The notes beneath the pieces are model-generated. The model was not told where the DNA came from. It did no database searches and worked only from the letters and a program-made list of their open reading frames with translations. From the NCBI GenBank assembly GCA_018292915.2, contig JACVVK020000033.1:1612001-1676000 (forward strand): 64,000 bases of DNA, given 5' to 3'. Below, in pieces: positions 63,842 to 64,000 of this stretch. Positions within the stretch are counted from its first letter, which is position 1. Every line of letters starts with the position of its first letter. The translations under genes and the position numbers were made by a program. Source of the DNA: Batillaria attramentaria. Its lineage: Eukaryota > Mollusca > Gastropoda > Batillariidae.

Positions 63842-64000
63842 GTGTTTTTCACTGTTGCGAGAAAAAACAAACAAAAAAACTGAACGGACGGGGAAGGGGA
63901 TGGGGGTGCGGAGAGATGATGGTGGTGTCTTTCTGGGTCAGCAGTAGTGCAAGTGTATGCTCACTAGTGACATTTGGACCCCCACTTTCTCTCTCTAAGT
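63842..64000 (+). other. Start of the following intron, runs off the window
   Basis: A/G-rich sequence after the GTGTTT donor, with no further acceptor-exon combination visible before the window ends. Confidence 0.4.

Overview
This is an animal nuclear-genome window with intron-rich genes (GT-AG introns, several dozen inferable exons). It is about 90% non-coding, with many transposon relics and an exceptional density of (TG/CA)n microsatellites. The protein sequences read as an invertebrate. The abundant TACATGTA-type words, tRNA-derived SINEs and LINE types suggest a lophotrochozoan, probably a mollusc such as a gastropod. That placement is inference, not proof. All gene structures below were spliced by hand; exon phases and lengths close exactly for the two main genes.

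Layout. (1) 1-11.08 kb: MSH5, the meiotic MutS homologue, on the + strand. 23 exons (153-10759) encode the last 701 residues including the whole ATPase domain; the N-terminus lies left of the window. (2) 12.57-29.1 kb (3' UTR possibly to 29.8 or 34.7 kb): a complete MFSD14/HIAT1-family 12-helix transporter on the + strand, 13 coding exons, 498 codons. Its start codon overlaps the stop of a small upstream ORF, and an in-frame 24-nt microexon candidate sits before the last exon. (3) 34.69-37.16 kb: a broken, 5'-truncated L1/Tx1-like LINE on the - strand, lying just past the last possible MFSD14 polyadenylation hexamer. (4) 37-49.5 kb: no recognisable host gene; SINEs, LINE 3' ends, fold-back elements, long Z-DNA-prone TG/CG arrays, a 1.8-kb inverted-repeat structure and a 60-bp tandem duplication. 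(5) 49.5-64 kb: a probable promoter region, possible leader exon(s), and two coding exons (53112-53189 and 63785-63841) of an unrecognised + strand gene that runs off the right edge.

The genes show no shared pathway; MSH5 acts in meiotic recombination and MFSD14 is a membrane transporter. The most distinctive non-gene signals are: two near-identical 1.1-kb inverted-terminus repeats in MFSD14 introns that each carry a ladder of TCAAGGTCA nuclear-receptor-type half-sites; the nested inverted repeats at 46.9-48.7 kb, with a duplicated GTCACGTGAC box; a CRE cluster in front of the unknown gene; and recurrent poly(T)-poly(G) compound homopolymers.
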